A stretch of 64,000 nucleotides of DNA, from NCBI RefSeq assembly GCF_035594125.1, contig NC_087158.1, forward strand, positions 5,940,501 through 6,004,500, read 5' to 3'. The position numbers and the translations under genes are program-made. This document shows, piece after piece, positions 42,047 to 55,266 of this stretch. The DNA is from Scylla paramamosain (lineage: Eukaryota; Arthropoda; Malacostraca; Decapoda; Portunidae). The notes beneath the pieces are model-generated. The model was not told the origin of the DNA and did no database searches. It saw only the letters and a list, made by a program, of their open reading frames with translations. How positions within the stretch are numbered: the stretch's first letter is position 1; each line of letters starts with the position of its first letter.

Positions 42047-44412
42047 TCTTTTGAGTGTTTTTGAGCGTGTTACGCAATAAAGGAGGGGCAATCACATTAC
42101 ATGGGAATAAAACCAAATTTTACCAAAAACTTGCCTTTAAGTGTTTTTGAGCTCCTTACATACCAAAACGCTAAAACGTATGCAAAATACATTTTATGGA
42201 AAAAAAGAATAATATTACCAAATACATGTATTTTTAGTGTTTTTGATCATGTTATCTATAAAAACGCTTAAATACATGCAAAGAACGTTATGTTTGGGAA
42301 ACGAAAGGATATTACGAGAAACGTGTATTATGAGTGTTTTTTAAGTTCCTTCAGTACCTAAAAGCTAAAACCCACAAATAACACTCTTTATTTAGTAAAG
42401 AAATAATAAATTAAAAAATTAAAAAATGGGAATTTTTTTTTTGTTATTCATCGTAATAGGTACCGAGATGCCAAAATTCTGCCAAAATTCAGGGAATTTA
42501 TGTGGAAAAAAGAACATTACCAAAAAAGTTAATTATAGCTTTTTTTTCGGATTGTTATGTACTAAACCCTAAAGTACATGCAAAGCCACCTATATAGGGA
42601 AGTTAAACGACTTTACCAGAAACCTGTCTTTCCAGTGTTTTTCAGCATGTTAGGTACCAAAACGATAAATAATATGGAAGTCAGTCAATATGTGAATCCA
42701 AAACAAAATTACTGAAAACGTGTCCTTTCAGTACTTTACGTAGAAAAACGGTAAAGCGGATGCAAACCAACCTATATGAAGAAATTGAATAACATTACCA
42801 AAAATATATATTTTGAGTGTTTTTGAACTTGTTACAAAAAAATGCAAAAATGGATGTAAAGCATTCTATATTAGGAAAGAATAGGACATTAAGAGAAACG
42901 TGTATAATGAGTGTTTTATATTTTTTAAAAGAATCACAAGGCAATAAACACAAAAACTCGTGTATATAGAGAAATTTCTTACATACCAAAATGATTAAAT
43001 GCATGAATAACACTTTTAATCAATAAACAGAACTACCTTACCAAATTCTTTATTTTGAGTGTTTTTTCACATTCTTAGTTACTAAAATGCGAAATTACAT
43101 GCGAAACTACCTTCATGTGGGAAAAAAAAATGATATTACCAAAAAAGTGTCTTTTTAGTTTTTTTTGTGCGTGAGATGCAACAAAGCACTAAAAAGCAGA
43201 ATAATCACATTACATAGGAATAAAACCAACTTTTACGAAGAATTTGCCTTTAAGTGTTTTTTAGATCCTTACATACCAAATCGCTAAAACGCATGCAAAA
43301 CACGCTTAATGGAGAAAAAGAATAACATTACCAAAAACATGTATTTTGAGTGTTTTTGATCATGTAACCTATAAAAACGCTTAAATACATGTAAAGAACC
43401 CTATGTTTGTATAACAAAAGGACATTACGAAAATCGTGTATTATGAGTGTTTTTAAGTTAAGTACCAAAAAGCTAAAACCCACAAATAACACTCTTTACA
43501 GAGAGATTTTTTTTTTTTGTTATTCATCTTCATAGGTTCCGAAATGCAAAAATTCTGGCAAAATTCATGGAAATTTTGTAAAAAAAAAAATCATTTAAAA
43601 AAAAATCATTTTAGCTTTTTTCCGATGTTATGTACAAACCCTGAAGTGCATGCAAATCCACCTATATGGGGAAATTACACGACTTTACCAGAAACCTGTC
43701 TTTTGAGTGTTTTTCAGCAATTTCAACAATATTACAGAAAACGTGTCCTTTCAGTGATTTACGTAGAAAAACACAAAACGGATGTGTTTTTGAGTTTGTT
43801 ACCTACAAAAAATGTAAAAATGGATGGAAAACACTTTATATTGGCAAAGAAAAGGACATTACGAGAAACGTGTATGAGTGTTTTATAGTTTCACAAGAAC
43901 CAAAAGGTAAAAAAAATAAAAAACTCGTGTACATAAAGAAGTTTCTTACATACCAAAAAGGTAAAACTCATGAATAACACTTTTTAATTTTGAAACAGAA
44001 ATACCTTATCAAATGTGTGTACTAGAAAAGTTTCTTACATACCAAAATGCTGAAACTCATGAATAACACTTTTAATTAAGAAATAGAACAACCTTACTAA
44101 TTGCCTGTGTTTTGAGTTTTTTCACATTCTTAGTTACCAAAACCCCAAATTCCATGCAAAACTAGCTTTATGTGGGAAAAAAAATGATATTAGCAGAAAA
44201 GTGTCTTTTGAGTGTTTTTGAGCGTGTTAGGCAATAAAGCACAAAAAATCAGGGCAATCACATTACATGCGAATAAAAACAACTTTTACCAAGAACTTGC
44301 CTTTAAGTGTTTTTGAGCTCATTACATACCAAAATGCTAAAACGCATGCAAAACACCTTTTATGGAGAAACAATAAAATTACCAAAAACATTTATTTTGA
44401 GTGTTTTTGATC

Positions 44413-44416
<4 letters not shown>

Positions 44417-44448
<32 letters not shown>
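44417..44448. repeat. (TA)16 microsatellite in HOR copy 4
   Basis: Same locus in the unit, 32 bp, same length as in copy 3. Confidence 0.95.
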
Positions 44449-44452
<4 letters not shown>

Positions 44453-47400
44453 CGCTTAAATACATATGTGAAGATCCTTATGTTTGCGAAACGAAAGGAC
44501 ATTAAGAGAAATGTGTATTATATGTGATTTTAAGTTCCTTAAATACCAAAAAGCTAAAACCCACAAATAACACTCTTTATTTAGAAAAAAAAGTAAGAAA
44601 ATAAAAAAATAGGATTTTTTTTTATTCATCTTTATAAGTACAGAGATGCCAAAATTCTGGGAAAATTAAAAGAAAATGATCAAAAAAGTTCATTTTAGCT
44701 TTTTTTTCGGACTCTTATGTACCAAACCCTAAAGTGCATCCAAAGACTCCTATGTGAGGAAATTAAACGACCTTACCATAAATCTGTTTTTTGAGTGTTT
44801 TCAGCATGTTAGACACCAAAACGATAAAAAATAAGAACTCACTCTATATGAGAATCGTAAAACAAAATTGCTGAAAACGTGTCTTTTCAGTGTTTTACGT
44901 AGAAACACGCTGAAACGGATGTAAACCAACCAATATCAAGAAATAGAAAAATATTACCAAAAAGGTATATTTTGAGTCTTTTTCAGCTTGTTACCTACAA
45001 AAAAACTCGAAAATTCATGCAAAGCACTATATATTAGAAAATAAAAGGACTTTGCAAGAAAAGTGTATAATGAGTTTTTTTTTATAGTTCAATAGAACCA
45101 AAAGGCAAAAAACAAAAAACTCGTGTATATGGAGAAGGTTCCTAGATATCAAAATGCTGAAACTCATAAATAACACTCTTAATTGAGAAACAGAACAACC
45201 TTACTAAATGCGTGTATTTTGAGTGCTTTTCACATTCTTAGTTACCAAAACCCCAAATTGCATGCGAAACCACCTTTATGTGAGAAAAATATGTCATTAC
45301 CAGAAAAGTGTCTTTTAAGTGTTTTTGAGCGTGATAGGCAATAAAGCACTAAAAAGCAGAGCAATCATATTACATTGCAGTAAGACCAATTTATAGCAAA
45401 AACTTGCCTTTAAGTATTTTTGAGCTCCTAATATACCAAACCGCTAAAACGCATGCAAAACAAACTTTATGGAGAAACAGAATAACATTACCGAAAACAT
45501 GTATTTTGAGTGTTTTTGATCATGTTATCTATAAAAACGCTTAAATACATGCAAAGAACATTATGTTTGGGAAACAAAAGGACATTATGAAAAACGTGTA
45601 TTATGAGTGTTTTTTTTAAGTTCCTTAAGTACCAAAAAGCTAAAACTCACAAATAACACTATTTAGAAAAAATAAATAAATAAAAAAATGAAAAAAATAG
45701 GATTTTTTTTTTTTTTTTGTTATTTATCTTCATAGGTACAGAGATGCCAAAATTCAGGGAAAATTCAGGGCAATCATATGATAAAAGAATATTATCAAAA
45801 AAGTTAATTTCAGCTTTTTTTTCGGACTGTTATGTAACAAACCCTAAAGTGCATGTAAAGCTTCTTATATGAAGAAATTAAACGACCTTACCTTAAATCT
45901 GTTTTTTGAGAGTTTTTTAGCATGTTAGGCACCAAAACGATAAATAATAAGTAACTCACTCTATATGGGAATCCAAAACAAAGTTACTGAAAACGTATCT
46001 TCTCAGTGTTTTACGTAGAAAAACGCTAAAACGGAAGGTAAAGCAACCAATATCAAGAAATAGAAAAACAATACTAAAAAGGTATATTTCAAGTGTTTTT
46101 GAGCTTCTTACCTACAAAAAACGCGAAAATTGATGGAAAGCACTCTATATTGGGAAACCAAAGGACATTGCAAGAAAAGTGTATAATGAGTGTTTTATAG
46201 TTCAAAAGAACCACAAGGCAAAAAACGCAAAATCTCGTGTATATGGAGAGGCTTCCTAAAACTCATATATAACACTCCTAATTGAGAAACAGAACAACCT
46301 TAATAAATGCGTGTATTTTGAGTGCTTTTCACATTCTTAGTTACCAAAAACCATAAATTGCATGCGAAAATAGATTTGTGGGAAAAAAAAAGACTTTACC
46401 AGTAAAGTGTCTTTTGAGTGTTTTTGAGCGTGATAGGCAATAAAGCACTAAAAAGGAGGGCAATCACATTACATTGGAGGAAAACGAATTTTTACCAAGA
46501 ACTTGCCTTTAAGTGTTTTTGAGCTCCTTATATACCAAAACACTAAAACGCATATAAAACACTCTTTTTGGTGAAACAGAATAACATTTCCAAAAACATG
46601 TATTTTTAGTGTTTTTGATCATGTTACCAATAAAAAAGCTTAAATACATGCAAAGAACACTATTTTTGGGAAAGAAAAGAAGATTACGAGAAACGTATAT
46701 TATGAGTGTTTTTAATTTCATTTATTATCAAAAAGCTAAAAGCCACAAATAACACTCTTTATTGAGAAACAATAAATAAATAAAAAAAAAAATACGATAT
46801 TTTTTTTTCTTTCTTAATCATCTTCACAGGTACTGAGATGCCAAAATTCGGGCAAAGTTCAGGAAATTATATGAAGGAAGAACATTATCAAAAAAGTTAA
46901 ATTTAACTTTTTTTTCGGAATGTTATGTACCAAACCCCTAAAGTGCATGCAAAGCCACCTATATGGGGAAATTATACGTCTTTGTCTTATGAGTGTTTTT
47001 CAGCATTTTAGGAACCAACACGATAAAACCCAAGGAAGTCAACCTATATGGGAATCCAAAACAAAATTACTGAAAACGTGTTATACGTAGAAAACGCTAA
47101 AACGGATGCAAACCAACTAAAATGAAGAAATAGAATAAGATTACCAAAAAGGTATATTTTGAGAGTTTTTGAAATTGTTACCTACAAAAAACGCGAAAAT
47201 GGATGGAAAGCACTCTAGATTGGGAAGCAAATGGACATTACGAGAAACGACTATAATGAGTGTTTTATAGTTTCACAAGAACCACAAGGCAAAAAACGCA
47301 AAAACTCGTGTATATAAAGAAGTTTCTTACATTCCAAAATGCTGAAACTCAAGAATAAGACTTTTAATTGAGAAACAAAACTATCTTACCAAATGTGAGT

Positions 47401-49360
47401 ATTTTGTGTTTTTCACATTCTTAGTTACGAAAAACCGAAATTACAAGCGAAACTAGTTTTATGTGGGAAAAAAATGACATTACCAGAAAAGTGTCTTTTG
47501 AGTGTTTTAGAGCATGATATGCAACAAAGCACTAAAAAGCAGAACAATCACATTGCATGGGAATAAAACCAACATTTACCAAAAACATACCTTTAAGTGT
47601 TTTTAACTCCTTACATAAGAAAACGCTAAAACGCATGCAAAACAATCTTTATGGAGAAATAAAATATCATTACTAAAAACATGAAATTTAAGTGTTTTTG
47701 ATGATGTTACCTATAAAAACGTTTAAATACATGCAAAGAACCCTATGTTTGTGAAACGAAAGGATATTATGAAAATTATGTATTATGAGAGTTTTTAGGT
47801 TCCTTAAGTACCAAAAAGCTAAAACACACAAATAACACTCTTTTTAGAGAAAAAAAATAAATAAAAATAAATGAAGTTTTTTTTTTTTTCTTATTCATCT
47901 TCATAGGTACCGAGATGCATAAATTCCGGCAAAATTCAGGGAAATTAGGTGAAGAAAAAAAATTTACAAAAAAAAATTTTAGCTTTTTTCCGGAGTTATG
48001 TACCAAACCCTGAAGTGCATCCAAAGCCACTTATATGGGAAAATTACACGACTTTACCAGAAACCTGTACCAGAAACAATTTCAACAATATTACTGAAAA
48101 CGAGTCTTTTCAGAGATTTACGAAGAAAAACGCTAAAACTGATACAAACCAACCAATATGAAGAAATAGAATAACATTACCAAAAAGATATATTTTTAGT
48201 GTTTTTAAGCTTGTTTCCTACAAAAAATGCAAAAATGGATGGAAAGCACTCTATATTAGGAAACAAAAGAACATTACGAGAAATGAGAAATAATGAGTGT
48301 TTTATAGTTTCACAAGAACCACAAGGCAATAAACGCAAAAACTTACATACCAAAATGATGAAATGCATGAATAACACTTTTAATCGAGAAACAGAACTAC
48401 CCTAACAAATTGTGTATTTTGCGTGTTTTTCACATTCTTAGTTACGAAATTGCCAAATTACATGCGAAACTAGCTTTATTTGGGGAAAAAATGACATTAT
48501 CAGAAAATTTCTTTTGAGTGTTTTAGAGCGTGATATGCAACAAAGCACTAAAAAGCAGAACAATCACATTACTTGGGAATAAAAGCAACTTTTACGAAGA
48601 ATTTGCCTTTAAGTGTTTTTTAACTCCTTACATACCAAAACGCTAAAACGCATGTAAAACACGCTTTATGGAGAAACAGAAACGCTTAAATACATGTAAA
48701 GAACCCTATGTTTGTATAAGAAAAGGACATTACAAAAATCGTCTATTATGAGTGTTTTTAAGTTCCTTAAGTACCAAAAAGCTAAAACTCACAAATAACA
48801 CTTTATAGAGAAAATAAAATGTTATTCATTTTCATAGGTACCGAGAGAGCAAAATTCTGGAAAAATTCAGGGAAATTTTGTAAAAAAAAAAAATCATTAT
48901 AAAAAAATAATTTTAGCTTTTTTTTCGGAGTTATGTACCAAACCCTGAAGTGCATGCAAACCCACCTATATGGAGAAATTACTCGACATTACCAGAAACC
49001 TATCTTTTGAGTGTTTTTTCAGCAATTTCAACAATATTACTGAAAACGTGTCTTTTAATTGATTTACAAAGAAAAACGCTAAAACGGATGCAAACCAACC
49101 AATATGAAGAAATAGATACATTACAAAAAAGATATATTTTGATGTGTTTTTGAGCTTGTTACCTACAAAAAAATGCGAAAATAGATGAAACGTACTCTAT
49201 ATTAGGAAAGAAAGGGACATTACGAGAAACGTATATAATGAATGTTTTATAGTTTAACAAGAACCACAAGGCAAAAGACTCAAAAACTCGTGTACAGAAA
49301 GAAGTTTCTTGCATACCAAAATGCTGAAACTCTGAATAACACTTTTAATTGAGAAACAGA

Positions 49361-52300
49361 TCTACCTTACCAAATGTGTTTATTAGAAAAGTTTCTTACA
49401 TACCAAAATGCTGAAACTCATGAAAAACACTTTTAATTAAGAAACAGAACAACCTTACTAAATGCCTGTATTTTGAGTGTTTTTTTTCACATTCTTAGTT
49501 ACCAAAACCCCAAAATCCATGCGAAACTAGCTTTATGTGGGAAAAAAATAATATTACCAGAAAATGTCTTTCGAGTGTTTTTGATCGTGTTAGGCAATAA
49601 ACCACTAAAAAGTAGGGCAATCACATTACATGGGAATAAAACCGAAAACTTGCCTTTAGGTGTTTTTGAGCTCATTACATACCAAAACACTAAAACGCAT
49701 GCAAAACACTTTTTATGGATAAACAGAATAACATTACCAAAAACATGTATTTTGAGTGTTTTTGATCATGTTATCTGTAAAAACATGCAAAGAACCTTAA
49801 GTTTGGGAAACGAAAGGACATTACGAGAAATATGTATTATGAGTTTTTTTAGTTCCTTAAGTACCAAAAATCTAAAACCCACAAATAACACTCTTTACTT
49901 AGAAAAAAAAATAAATAAAAAATAAAAAAAAATAGGATTTTTTTTTATGTTATTCATCTTCATAGGTAACGAGATGCCAAAATTCTGGGAAAATTCCGGG
50001 CTATTATATGATAAAAGAAAATTATCAAAAAAGTTAATTTTAGCTTTTTTTTCGGACTGTTATATACCAAACCCTAAAGTGCATGCAAGGCCTCCTATAT
50101 GAGGAAATTAAACGACCTTAAAAGAAATCTGTCTTTTGAGTGTTTTTCAGAATGCTAGGCACCAAAACGATAAATAAATAAGGAATTCTATATGGGAATC
50201 CAAAACAAAATTACTGAAAACGTGTCTTCTCAGTGTTTTACGTAGAAAAACGCTAAAACGGATGCAAACAAACCAATATAAAAAAATAGAAAAACATTAC
50301 CAAAAAGGTATATTTTGAGTGTTTTTGAGTTTGTTACCTAAAAAAATGCGAAAATTGATGCAAAGCACTCTATATTAGGAAATAAAAGAACATTGCAAGA
50401 AAAATGTATAATGAGTGTTTTATAGTTCAAAAGAACCAAACGGCAAAAAATGCAAAAACTTGTGGATATGGAGAAGTTTCCTAGATACAAAAATGTTGAA
50501 ACTCATGAATGACATTCCTAATTCAGAAACAGAACAACCTTGCTAAATGCGTTCATTTTGAGAGCTTTTTACATTCTTAGTTACCAAACCCCAAATTGCA
50601 TGTGAAACCCTCTTTATTTGAGAAAAAAATGACTACCAGAAAAATGTCTTTTGAGTGTTTTTGAGCCTGATATGCAATAAAGCACTAAAAAGCAGGGCAA
50701 TCACTTTTCATTGCAATAAAACCAATTTTTACCAAGAACTTGCGTTTAAATGTTTTTGACCACCTTATATACCAAACCGCTAAAACGCATGTAAAACAAA
50801 CTTTATGGAGAAAGAGAATAACATTACCAAAAACATGTAATTTTGATGTTTTTTTTATCATGTAATCCATAAAAACGCTTAAATACATGCAAAGAACATT
50901 ATGTTTGGGAAACAAAAAGACATTACGAGAAACTTGCATTATGAGTGTTTTTTTAAGTTCCTTAAGTACCAAAAAGCTAAAACACACAAATAACACTCTT
51001 TATATAGGAAAAAAAATATATAGAAATTTTTGTTTCATCTTCATAGGTACCGAGATGCCAAAATTCTAGGAAAATTCTGGAAAAATTATATGAACAAAAG
51101 AATATTACCAAAAAAGTTAATTTTAGCTTTTTTTTCGGACTGTTATGTACCAAACCCTCAAGTGCATGCAAAGCCTCTTATATGAGGAAATTAAACGAGC
51201 TTACAAAAAATCTGTCTTTTGAGTGTTTTTCAGCATGTTAGGAACAAAACGATAAATAATAAGGAACACACTCTATAAAGGAATCCAAAACAAAATTACT
51301 GAAAATATATCTTCTCAGTGTTTTACGTAGAAAAACGCAAAAACTCATGTATATAAAGAAGTTTCTTAGATACCAAAATGCTGAAACTCATGAATAACAA
51401 TCTTAATTGAGAAACAGAACAACCTTAGCAAATGCGTGTATTTTTAGTGTTTTTCAAATTCCTAGCTAGCAATACCCAAAATAGCATGGGAAACTAGCTT
51501 TATAAGGGAAAAAAATGACATTACCAGAAATGTCTTTTAATTGTTTTTGAGCATGTTAGGCAATGAAGTACTAAAAAGCAGGGCAATCACATTACATGGC
51601 AATAAAAATAACTTTTACCAAGAACTTGCCAATATGGGTTTTTGAGCTCCTTACATACCAAACCGCTAAAACGCATGGAAAACAAACTTTATGGAGAAAC
51701 AGAATAACATTACCAAAAACATGTATTTTGAGTGTTTTTGATAATGTTATCTATAAAAACGCTTAAATACTCGTACATGCAAAGGACCTTATGTTTGGGA
51801 AACGTAAGGACATTACGAGAAACATGTATTATGAGTGTTTTTAAGTTGCTTAACTACCAAAAAGCTAAAACCCACAAATAACACTTGTTATTTAGAAAAA
51901 ATAAAAAAAAAAAATAGAAAATAAATAAATAGAAGAATTTTTTTTTTTTTTTGTTATTCACCTTCATAGGTACCGAGATGCCAAAATTCTGGGAAAAGTT
52001 AGGGCAATTATATGATAAGACAATATTATCAAAAAACTTGATATAAGCTTTTTTTCGGACTGTTATGTACCAAACACTAAAGTGCATACAAATCAATATG
52101 AGGAAATTAAACGACCTTACCAGAAATCTGTGTTTTGAGTGTTTTTCAGCATGTTAGGCACCAAAACGATAAATAATAAGGAACTCACTCTATATAGCAA
52201 ATCAAAACAAAATTACTGAAAACGTGTCTTCTCAGTATTTTACGTAGAAAAACACTAAAACGGATGCAAACCAACCAATATCACGAAGTAGAAAAACATT

Positions 52301-54923
52301 ACCAAAAAGGTATATTTTGAGTGTTTTTGAGCTTGTTACCTAAAAAAAACGTGAAAATTGATACAAAGCACTCTATATTGGGAAACAAATGGACATTCCG
52401 AGAAAAGTGTATAATGACTGTTTTAAGTTCAAAAGAACCACAAGGCAAAAAACGCAGAAACTCGTGTATATGGAGAAATTTCCTAGATACCAAAATGCTG
52501 AAACTCATGAATAATACTCTTAATTGAGAAACAGAACAACTTTACTAAATGCGTGTATTTTGAGTGCTTTTCACATTCTTAGTTACCAAAATCCCAAATT
52601 GCATGCGAAACCAGCTTTATGTGGGATAAAAATGACATTACCAGAAAAGTGTCTTTTGAGTGTTTTTGAACGTGATAGGCAATAAAGCATTAAAAAGCAC
52701 GGGAATCACTTTACATGGCAATAAAATCAATTTTTACCAAGAACTTGCCTTTAAGTGTTTTGAAATCCTTATATACCAAAACGCTAAAACGCATGCAAAA
52801 CACACTTTATGGAGAAAGAGAATAACACTACCAAAAATATATATTTTGAGTGTTTTTGATCATGTTACCAATAAAAACGCTTAAATACATGCAAAGAACC
52901 CTATTTTTGGGAAACGAAAGGACATTACGAGAAACGTGTATTATGAGTGTTTTTAAGATCATTATTTACCAAAAAGCTACAAGCCACAAATAACTCTCTT
53001 TATTGAGAAAAAATAAATAAATAAATAAAAAAAATACGGTATTTTTTTTTTTTCTTTCTCTTTCATCTTCACAGGTACCGAGTTGCTAATATTTAGGCAA
53101 AATTCAGGAAATTATGAGTCAATTATCAAAAAAGTTAATTTTAGCTTTTTTTTCGCACTGTTATGTACCAAACCCTAAAGTGCATGCAAAGCCACCTATA
53201 TGGGGAAATTAAACATCTTTGCCAGAAAACTTTCTTATGAGTGTTTTTCAGCTTGTTAGGCACTACAACGGTAAATAACATGCAAGTCACTCTATATGGG
53301 AATGTAAAACAAAATTACTGAAAACGTGTCTTTTCGGTGTTTTACGTAGAAAAACGCTAAAACGGATGCAAACCAACCAATAAGAAGAAATAAAATAATA
53401 TTATCAAAAAGGTAAATTTTCAGTATTTTTTTTTTTATTGGGAAATAAAAGGACATTACGAGAAACGTGTATAATGAGTGTCTTATTATTTTTGAGCAAA
53501 AGAACTTGTGGTTCACAAGAACCAAAAGGCATAAAACGCAAAAACTCGTGTATATAAAGAAGTTTCTTAGATACCAAAATGCTGAAACTCATGAATAACA
53601 ATATTAATTGAGAAAGAGAACAACCTTACCAAATGCGTGGATTTTGAGTGTTTTTCACATTCTTAGTTAGCAAAACCCCAAATAGCACGCGAAACTATGT
53701 TGGAAAAAAAATGACATTACCAGAAGTGTCTTTTGAGTGTTTTTGAGCGTGTTAGGCAATAAATCACAAAAAAAACAGGGCATTATATGGGAGTAAAACT
53801 AACTTTTACCAAGAACTTGCCTTGAAGTGTTTTTGACCTCGTTACAAACCAAAACGCTAAAACGCATGCAAAAAACTCCTTTTTGGAGAAGCAGAATAAC
53901 ATTACTAAAAACATTTGTTTTAAGTGTTTTTGATCATGTTACCTATAAAAACGCTTAAATACATGGAAAGAACCTTATGTTTGGGAAACGAAAGGACATT
54001 ACGAGAAACGTGTATTAGGACCGTTTTTAAGTTCCTTAAGTACCAAAACGTTAAAACCCACAAACACTCTTTATAGAGAAAAAAAATAAATAAATGAAAA
54101 AAATGTTTTTCTATTTTAAATTGATTTTCATAGGTACCAAGATGCCAAAATTTTGCCAAAATTCAGGAAATTTATGTGGAAAAAAGAACATTTTCAAAAA
54201 AGTTAATTATAGCTCTTTTTCGGGTTTTTATGTACAAAACTCTAAAGTGCATGCCACCTATATAAGGAAGTTAAACGACTTTACCAGAAACCTATCTTTT
54301 CAGTGTTTTTCAGCATGTTAGGCACTAAAACGATAAATAATATGGAAGTCAGTCAATATGTGAATCCAAAACAAAATTACTGAAAACGTGTCTTTTTAGT
54401 GCTTTACGTAGAAAAAAAACTAAAACGGATGCAAACCAACAAATATGAAGAAGTAGAATAACATTACCAAAAAGTGTTTTTAAGCTTTTCACCTACCAAA
54501 AACGCGCAAATGGATGGAAAGCACTCTATATTGGGAAGCAAAAGGACATTACAAGAAACGTGTATAATGAGTGTTTTGTAGTTTCACAAGACCCACAAGG
54601 CAAAAAACACAAAAACTCGTGTATATTGAAAAGTTTCTTACATACCAAAACGCTAAAACTCATGAATAACACTTTTAATTGAAAAATAGAACTACCTTAC
54701 CAAATGTGTATTTTTTGAGTGTTTTTCACATTCTTATTTACGAAAATCCCAAATTACATGCGATACTAGCTAGCTTTATGTGGGAAAAAAATGACATTAC
54801 CAGAAAAGTGTCTTTTGAGTGTTTTTGAGCGTTATATGCAACAAAACACTAAAAAGCAGAACAGTCACATTACATTGGAATAAAACAAAATTTTACGAAG
54901 AACTTGCCTTTAAGTGTTTTTTG
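49361..54923 (+). repeat. Diverged, shortened relative of the higher-order repeat
   Basis: Forward monomers and the same block anchors continue (49,962, 51,043, 51,966, 53,071 and 54,130), but the sequence differs from the HOR by many substitutions and indels. By eye 49,361-51,330 follows unit positions ~3,330-5,370, 51,330-51,900 resembles ~11,110 or ~13,040 onward, 51,950-52,980 follows ~5,080-6,080, 53,030-54,060 follows ~10,550-11,640, and 54,100-54,920 follows ~11,700-12,480. Several unit segments are therefore missing. The longest open frame (49,473-49,925) is a read-through of monomers, not a recognisable gene. Confidence 0.85.
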
Positions 54924-55266
54924 ACACGCATTTACAAAGGTTGTTCTGTTTCTCAATTAAGAGTGTTATTCATGAGTTTCAGCATTTTGGTATCTAGGAA
55001 ACCTCCATATACACGAGATTTTTCGTTTTTTGCCTTGTTTTTTTTTTTCAACTATAAAACATTCATTATACATTTTTCTCGCAAAGTCTCTTTGTTTCTC
55101 AATATAGAGTGCTTTGTATCAATTTTTGCGTTTTTTTGTAGGTAACAAGCTCAAAAACTCAAAATATACATTTTTGGTAATGTTTTTTTCCTTCTTGATA
55201 TTGGTTGTTTTGCATCAGTTTTAGCGTTTTTCTACGTAAAACACTGAGAACACACGTTTTCAGTAA
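54924..55266 (-). repeat. Fifth, shortened inverted block at the array edge (343 bp)
   Basis: Starts at the same left breakpoint (TTTTTTG|ACACGCATTT) as the blocks in the HOR and matches copies 2-4 through GTTTTCAGTAA. The only differences I see are homopolymer lengths: T10 against T15-16, and CAAAAACTC against CAAAAAAACTC. It then switches to forward, decayed monomers. The DNA on its left (54,800-54,923) is clearly diverged from the corresponding HOR flank at 770-896. Confidence 0.9.

Larger units (their letters stand above)
40676..49360 (+). repeat. Higher-order repeat copy 4, truncated (8,685 bp)
   Basis: Follows copy 3 head to tail and matches it closely until GAGAAACAGA at 49,351-49,360, equivalent to about 8,717 of copy 1. 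The next bases (TCTACCTTACCAAATGTG) no longer follow the unit. They resemble a diverged version of the stretch near 3,330 of the unit. The break falls within a monomer, between two paralogous monomer positions. Confidence 0.92.

Noticed and set aside
1..49360. CRISPR array
   Set aside because: Repeats are degenerate, contiguous and without unique spacers. Unit sizes of 95 bp, 1.1 kb and 13.5 kb do not fit, and no cas genes are present.
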